From NCBI GenBank assembly GCA_035578905.1, contig JAQJVL010000249.1, positions 872,001-936,000 of the forward strand: DNA of 64,000 nt, in the 5' to 3' direction. The first letter of the stretch is position 1; the number at the start of each line of letters is the position of its first letter. The stretch is from Stictocephala bisonia. Lineage: Eukaryota; Arthropoda; Insecta; Hemiptera; Membracidae. Shown here piece after piece: positions 58,831-64,000 of this stretch. A program made the translations under genes and the position numbers. The notes under the pieces were generated by a model that did no database searches, was not told the origin of the DNA, and was given only the letters and a program-made list of their open reading frames with translations.

Positions 58831-59700
58831 CAGAGTGTCCACACAAATTTTTTTGCGATTTTCCCTGACCATTTCTGATAATTTTCCCTGACTCTCTCAA
58901 TTTTTCAAAGATGCATTATAGTCTAAATGTGTTGTATTTTAAGCATTATATTAAAATTATTATTCTGAAGATACTAATCTTGCTATTAAAAAGTAACATT
59001 ATAAAAGAAAGAAACAAGAAAACGAAGCCTTCTCCATACCCATAGCTGGCTTAGTTTTTCCTCCTTTTTATACCAACATTTTATTGAAAATACAAATACA
59101 TTTCTACAAAGCTAAAATTCTAATATTTTCATTATGGACACTTACAAAAAGAAAACCTATAAGTAAATATATATATATAAGTGTCTCACAAAATTAATCT
59201 TAGAAATTAAGAAAAATTACATTTAAATACTTATTTCAACACTGGAGAATATTATCAGAACATATAGGCCTTGATTGTACACCTACAATAAATATTCCAT
59301 CTAATAGGAATATTTGTATCTGTAATTTTGATAGTGAGGCCCGCAATCACAGCTGGTTTAAACTGCATTACATTTATATGGGACTACACTAGCACTCTAC
59401 AATGGAGCACAAAAACAGCTGATGTTTTGAGACTCAAAATTTAACAATGGATGGGAAATCTATTTGTGTATAAAATCATGATATAGGACATTGCACTATT
59501 GACCACCACTTTAATTAATTGTATAACATAACTAGAAAAATGTAACGTTAGTTGAGGTTACAGCCGACTAGAGCATAAAACAATTCCCTCAAATCCATCA
59601 CTGGGACAGATTTTCCTGACTTTCCCGAATGATTGTTCATTTCCCTGACTCTCCCTGACCAAATTTGTTTTCCCTGATTTTCCAGAATGTAGACACCCTG
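58831..59700. mobile_element. hAT-like MITE, 870 bp
   Basis: The left end CAGAGTGTCCACACAAATTT and the right end, inward, CAGGGTGTCTACATTCTGGA share the CAGGGTGTC start typical of hAT-like elements. Both are followed by several TTTTCCCTGA-type direct subterminal repeats. The flanking 8 bp (TTTTAAAA and TAAAATGA) match poorly, so classification is tentative. Confidence 0.6.
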
Positions 59701-61191
59701 TAAAATGATTATTACTCGAGTTTGTTTTCGTTCCAAGTGAACAGGGATGAGCGCGATCAGACACAAAACCGATTATATCGCAATAACAATTACAGAGTTC
59801 GACTGGGAGATATAGAACATGATAGAAGTCCATCAAGCAATAGTACGGGTATCGTAATTTACATGCGGGCAGCGTACAAGGAATCATTATAACAAATCCG
59901 AATGATTCCAATATTATTCAGACAGTCCATCTATTTCAGTCTAATTCAGTTAGTCGGCAGTTATTTTGGAATCCGTTTTTGATAAAAATAATGCGAATTG
60001 TTGTGTATTTTATTGAATAGTAAAATAAATTAGGTTCTTCCATTGTGTTTTCAAATATTGCTGATAACAGTTTGAATATTGCTGATAACAGTAGAATATT
60101 GCCGATAACATCAGTCCATTGGTTATCGTGATTTTTTTTATCACTTCCTGTCTGATAGGGTACCTGGCCTTTACTGTCTATCCTTTTTACAAAACATTTC
60201 CTAATCAAAACACAGTCTTATCTTGTTTTGTTTTAAAATTCAAACGTGTTGCATTTTGAAAAATTCACATTAATCAATTTCGATTCAGTTAGTCTGTTGG
60301 CTCTGTGTTCTAAAATGCATTACGCAAGATTATTTGAATTTAAAAAAGAAGCATAATTTGACGTTAATTATTAAAAACAACTCTACTAACACTATTATTA
60401 ACAAAGTTTATTTTTATATTTTTGTTGCATACATATGATAAAAACTAGCTAACATTTATATGATGGAAAAATGTATGTTTTAAATTATCTTTCTTTGTAC
60501 TAGCAAGATACGGTACCTGTAACAAAAGGTGCTGTTTCTAAAACTTGATAAAAACCATGAATTTTGTTTGTTTGCATCGAATAAAAATTCTTTGAATCAC
60601 ATTGTTGCATCGAATTGAAAAAAATTTGTCGTATCTCATACGCCTAATAATGACAAGAGTACTTTCACATGAATTACTTCTTTATATAAATGAACCTCAA
60701 GACAGTAAAATTTTTATGATATACATTAAAAAAGAAAACAATTTAAATGTTAGTATGAATTTATAAACTATAAATATATACCAACAGATTCACAGTCTTT
60801 GTGAACCTATTTACAGATTATTATTTTATATGATTGTGTAAAAAGACAAAAAAATCATGTTTTAGATGGTAAATGCACTGTTTTATCTGAAAAATATAAC
60901 TATATCACTGTAAAATCCATTGTTATATTATTTGGAAATAAATACAATATTTGTAACGACAGAAATGAAAAATAAACAACAAAAAGTAAAAACTTTACTA
61001 CTGTAAACGTTTTTAGAATACGTACTCAATACCAATATGGGTTATTGGTATTGATACAATACCAATATGGGTTATTACCAATATGGGAAAAATAAACAAG
61101 TTTTTACCAATACATATGTGGTGTTAATATTGGTCCTCACAAATATTATCAAAAACTAAATATTAAAACAAATGGCTGCCGATAAGAAATA
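59701..61191. other. No feature recognised
   Basis: AT-rich. A short direct repeat, AATATTGCTGATAACAGT, occurs near 60054-60095. No gene. Confidence 0.4.
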
Positions 61192-61640
61192 TATTCTTAC
61201 ATATGAGACGCCGACACAACGTTGTGCGTATTTTAAGGCGAATATGAATGGTTTTATGAGTGTAGGATGAGTGTAGATGAGTGCAGTCTGGTTACTAACT
61301 GAGTTCAACTGTTCCTCAGAAAGGGCAATTTATTAATAGCCCAACAGCCAGGGCAACTAAGGGACCTACAGCTTTACGTGGAATCCGAACCACGTAGTGC
61401 TGGTCTGATTTTCAGCTAATTGACAAGCCTGATACTCAGTTATCTCCCCTACATAACATCCGCACAATGATTACCACCCAACATGGACACCCCAGACTTC
61501 TCTAGTAGTGTCCACGCCGATAGCAACCACCAAGCGGACGCCATGTCGGTATTAAGAGGACCGAGCATACAGCCTATCGCCTACAATCTCCCAAACACTT
61601 TGTCCCCATATAGCTGGGTTACAGCACTGCGCCACCATAT
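61192..61640 (-). repeat. SINE-like repeat, longer copy
   Basis: The first 305 bp are the near-identical reverse complement of 30444-30748. Beyond that, 61500-61640 is GC-richer and may be the element's missing 5' part. GGTTCGGATTCC-like B box present on the minus strand. Confidence 0.7.
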
Positions 61641-62169
61641 AAATGTATTGCAAAAGCTAACTTGAAGCACATGACATAACTGTAACATCAAAATATAGTG
61701 AACAACAATACTTTAATAACAGAAGATGCTTCTCATCTTAAACTTAACCCTTGGACTATTAGACCAAAAAGCTAAAATTTTCCTAAACTGATAGGATTTT
61801 TGGCATGTGTTATCCCAAAAGTGATAAGACACAAATTGGTGTTTTTGCAAGGTTTTTATTAAAAATCTGTAACAATTGTAATTAGTAACATATTTGCTTG
61901 AAAGTAGTCTTGTTCTTTAATTCTCTAATTTGTTTATAAGGAAAACATATTTTAATAGATATACTAACCCAAGATATATACCTACATTTTTTAATAAACT
62001 ATGTTTTTGTTTGTTTTTGGAGTTAGAAAACATATACTATATACATATTTATCTTATTGATTGTAGTATATCCTAAAAGTAAATTTAATTATGAATAGAC
62101 CCTAAAAAGTTGAAGAGTGTTACATTAAAAATACTTAACTTATGAATAAAATAAAAAAAAAAAAATTAA

Positions 62170-62932
62170 TTGAGTGTGTTAGAGGTGATTTATTGGACAG
62201 GTTTGAAAGAACCAACTGAGAGAGGACCGCGATTAGTTATCACTCATGCTGGTGGTAATCAGGGGTTTGTTGAAGAGGCAAAAATGGTTCTTCTTGCTAA
62301 AAAAGGGAGTGCCAATTATCACGATGAAATGGATGCAGATAGATTTGAAAAATGGTTTAGAGATCAACTTTTACCTAACCTTAAACCCAGATATCATCAT
62401 GGACAACGCTCCTTATCATTCCCAGAAAAAAGAGAAAATTTCTAACACAAAAACCAGAAAGGACGACATTAAAAAATGGCTTATAGAAAAAGAATTACCT
62501 TTTTCCGAAGACAGTTTGAAAAAAGAACTTTTGGAAGAAGTTTCTGAAGTAAAACATTTGTATTCAGCCTACATTGTTGATGAATTAGCAATGGAGCAAG
62601 GGTTTTATGTTTTACGTTTGCCACCATATCATTGCGAACTAAACCCTATTGAATATGTGTGGAGTCAAGTAAAGCGACATGTGGCGATGTATAACACCAC
62701 CTTCAAAAAGGAACTAATGACTGGTTTAATAAACAACGCCTTTGATGCTGTTTCTAACAACCAATGGGAAAATTATTGTAAACACGTAGAAAAAATAGAA
62801 GCCAATATGTGGAAAGCCGATAACCTTCAAGACGATGTTGAACCACTAATAATTAATTTATCAGGGATGTCCAGTGATAGTGAAGATGACTCATCACAAA
62901 ACAGTGATGGTTCTGGAGTGGCTCCACTATGA
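62170..62932 (+). pseudogene. IS630/Tc1/mariner-type transposase, DD82E spacing, one frameshift
   Basis: Frame 1 (62170 to about 62390) reads RGPRLVITHAGGNQGFVEEA then ANYHDEMDADRFEKWFRDQL and LPNLKP. A frameshift near 62390 moves to frame 2: IIMDNAPYHSQKKEK with the second catalytic Asp, then LRLPPYHCELNPIEYVWSQV with the catalytic Glu, and an acidic tail ending DGSGVAPL before TGA at 62930. I count 82 residues between that Asp and Glu, so DD82E, much longer than the 34-41 of Tc1, mariner and pogo. From memory this spacing defines a separate group called Sailor. The N-terminal DNA-binding region and first catalytic Asp are missing, so it is 5'-truncated as well as frameshifted. Confidence 0.8.
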
Positions 62933-63629
62933 TCACTGGTGAGTAAACTTAGTAATGTAATACTTTGGGAAAACGAAATAAACTTCATGAAACATTATAA
63001 TTTAATTGTTTTTAATAACGATTTGTATTTCAATAATTACAGTAGCATAATAAATACTTTTTACACAGTATGTAAAATATTGTTTATTCTGTGTGCTTGT
63101 GTAAAAAATATGAGCATAAAAAGTCAAAACAAAACAATATACACGTTATATAATACTTGTAAGATTTCTTTTATTTGAAAATGACGAAGATTTTTTTTAA
63201 AGTAAATATTTTTTGTAGTTATGATCAGCTTTGTACATTAAAACAACATTACTGATTTATTTTATATATTTTTAATATTTGGTAATTTATTACAACGCAC
63301 AAATTACTAACAAAAAACTACTTAAAACTAACGTAGAGGTATGTTTGTCCGATATAAATTCAGAATCTGTGAATGTTTTGTACTTGGCTAGTAGCACGTA
63401 AGCTCCATTACAATTGAATGGGCAATTCAGCGCCCACAGTCTCAACTAAAGTGTGAACGGAGAGTAGAGATGACACAGCCACGTTTTCTTTCAAGGTAGT
63501 TATTTAACACACATTATACAAATTTAACTTTATATTTTTTCAATTGAATTAGATGTATTTCTCAACTAATTCGTGGATATTTGAATTTATTTAACCAAAA
63601 AATAACGTCACAATAAATTAATTACGCAA

Positions 63630-63730
63630 CAACGAAATATCGTTGCATATCACTTTTCAGCCGTACAGCCAACAGCAATATATTGTTGTTTACCAGTTTT
63701 TGGTGAGTTTTGCTACAACGATAAATCGTT
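63630..63730. promoter_or_regulatory. Phased palindromes of the 63.7-kb TTAA-type end
   Basis: CAACGAAATATCGTTG centred 63637.5, AACAGCAATATATTGTTGTT centred 63680.5, AACGATAAATCGTT centred 63723.5. Spacings are 43 and 43 bp, and the last centre is 23.5 bp from the element end at 63747. Confidence 0.8.
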
Positions 63731-63751
63731 ACTTATCAGCCAAAGGGTTGA

Positions 63752-64000
63752 TCAAATACTGTCAAATCCAGTGGGTGATGCTCGATAGGGTCATTGATTA
63801 AATGGTTGACTTTGCAATCATGATCATTCAAAGTTTGACAGTCTGTAATGGTCTGCAGATCTGCAAACAATTTTTCCAATGACAATAATAATATTACTGT
63901 CACACTAAAACAATTCAATATGCCGTATTCTCAGATCTGAAATAAGATTTTAATAATATTTGAGATTATTAAATCCAGTAGTCTAACAAACTACTGTATA
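63752..64000. other. No feature recognised
   Basis: Short AT-rich end of the window. Confidence 0.35.

Larger units (their letters stand above)
61748..63747. mobile_element. Candidate TTAA-bounded composite, 2.0 kb
   Basis: The left side has TTAA followed by CCCTTGGACT. The right side, read inward, starts CCCTTTGGCTG and its flank is TTGA. The right end carries three phased palindromes. The left end carries none. Between them lies a DD82E-type transposase on the plus strand. Because palindromes elsewhere mark the 5' end of the TTAA element, the orientation suggests the transposase does not belong to these ends. The left and right ends may not be a pair. Confidence 0.45.

Noticed and set aside
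59548..59911. Overlapping minus frames of 72 and 117 codons
   Set aside because: They run through the subterminal repeats of the hAT-like MITE, contain no domain, and shift with repeat units.

Overview
The window looks like a transposon-packed piece of an arthropod, probably insect, nuclear genome. It is AT-rich, has GT-AG introns, and carries piggyBac, mariner, Harbinger, pogo-type and non-LTR elements. A hemipteran such as a leafhopper or sharpshooter is my guess, from the repeat style only. I see no bacterial genes, rRNA, complete tRNA or CRISPR array.

The backbone is one large minus-strand gene for a multi-PDZ scaffold protein. Five exons can be joined by splice sites and reading phase, in transcript order: 57111-56990, 49297-49121, 30080-27423, 25574-25435 and 16739-16664. 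The first two encode a PDZ domain. The third encodes about 886 residues, apparently disordered, with proline-rich and PPxY motifs. The last two encode the first part of a second PDZ domain. Both ends of the gene lie outside the recognised exons. A further minus-strand exon at 44933-44758 ends in a stop and has the right phase to be an alternative last exon. Plus-strand exon-like pieces of unidentified genes occur at 14483-14895 and 19269-19484.

Nearly everything else is intronic repeat. From left to right: a decayed RTE-like LINE and a tRNA-type SINE (0.8-1.8 kb); pogo/Tigger-type MITEs (2.9-8.6 kb); a long fold-back element split by a TTAA element (9.4-11.5 kb); a 43-bp minisatellite and a LINE (16.9-19.2 kb); a deleted piggyBac-type element with an internal 181-bp duplication (20.0-21.1 kb); a second 43-bp minisatellite and two MITEs (22.9-25.3 kb); a SINE between two minisatellite blocks (30.3-30.9 kb); LINE pieces (31.9-33.6 kb); a nearly intact piggyBac (33.8-36.6 kb); a LINE interrupted by a second, broken piggyBac that itself contains a mariner piece and an inverted copy of its own 3' end (38.7-43.4 kb); more LINEs and minisatellites (45-52.5 kb); a Harbinger with a minisatellite and a second Harbinger inside (53.0-55.8 kb); a TA-type MITE with a TTAA MITE inside (57.3-58.3 kb); a hAT-like MITE (58.8-59.7 kb); and a DD82E transposase between TTAA-type ends (61.7-63.7 kb).

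The most striking signal is shared by the TTAA-flanked elements. Five of six otherwise different elements have a subterminal palindrome whose centre is exactly 23.5 bp from one element end. In most of them further palindromes follow at 43-bp steps. The arms differ completely between families while the AT core recurs.
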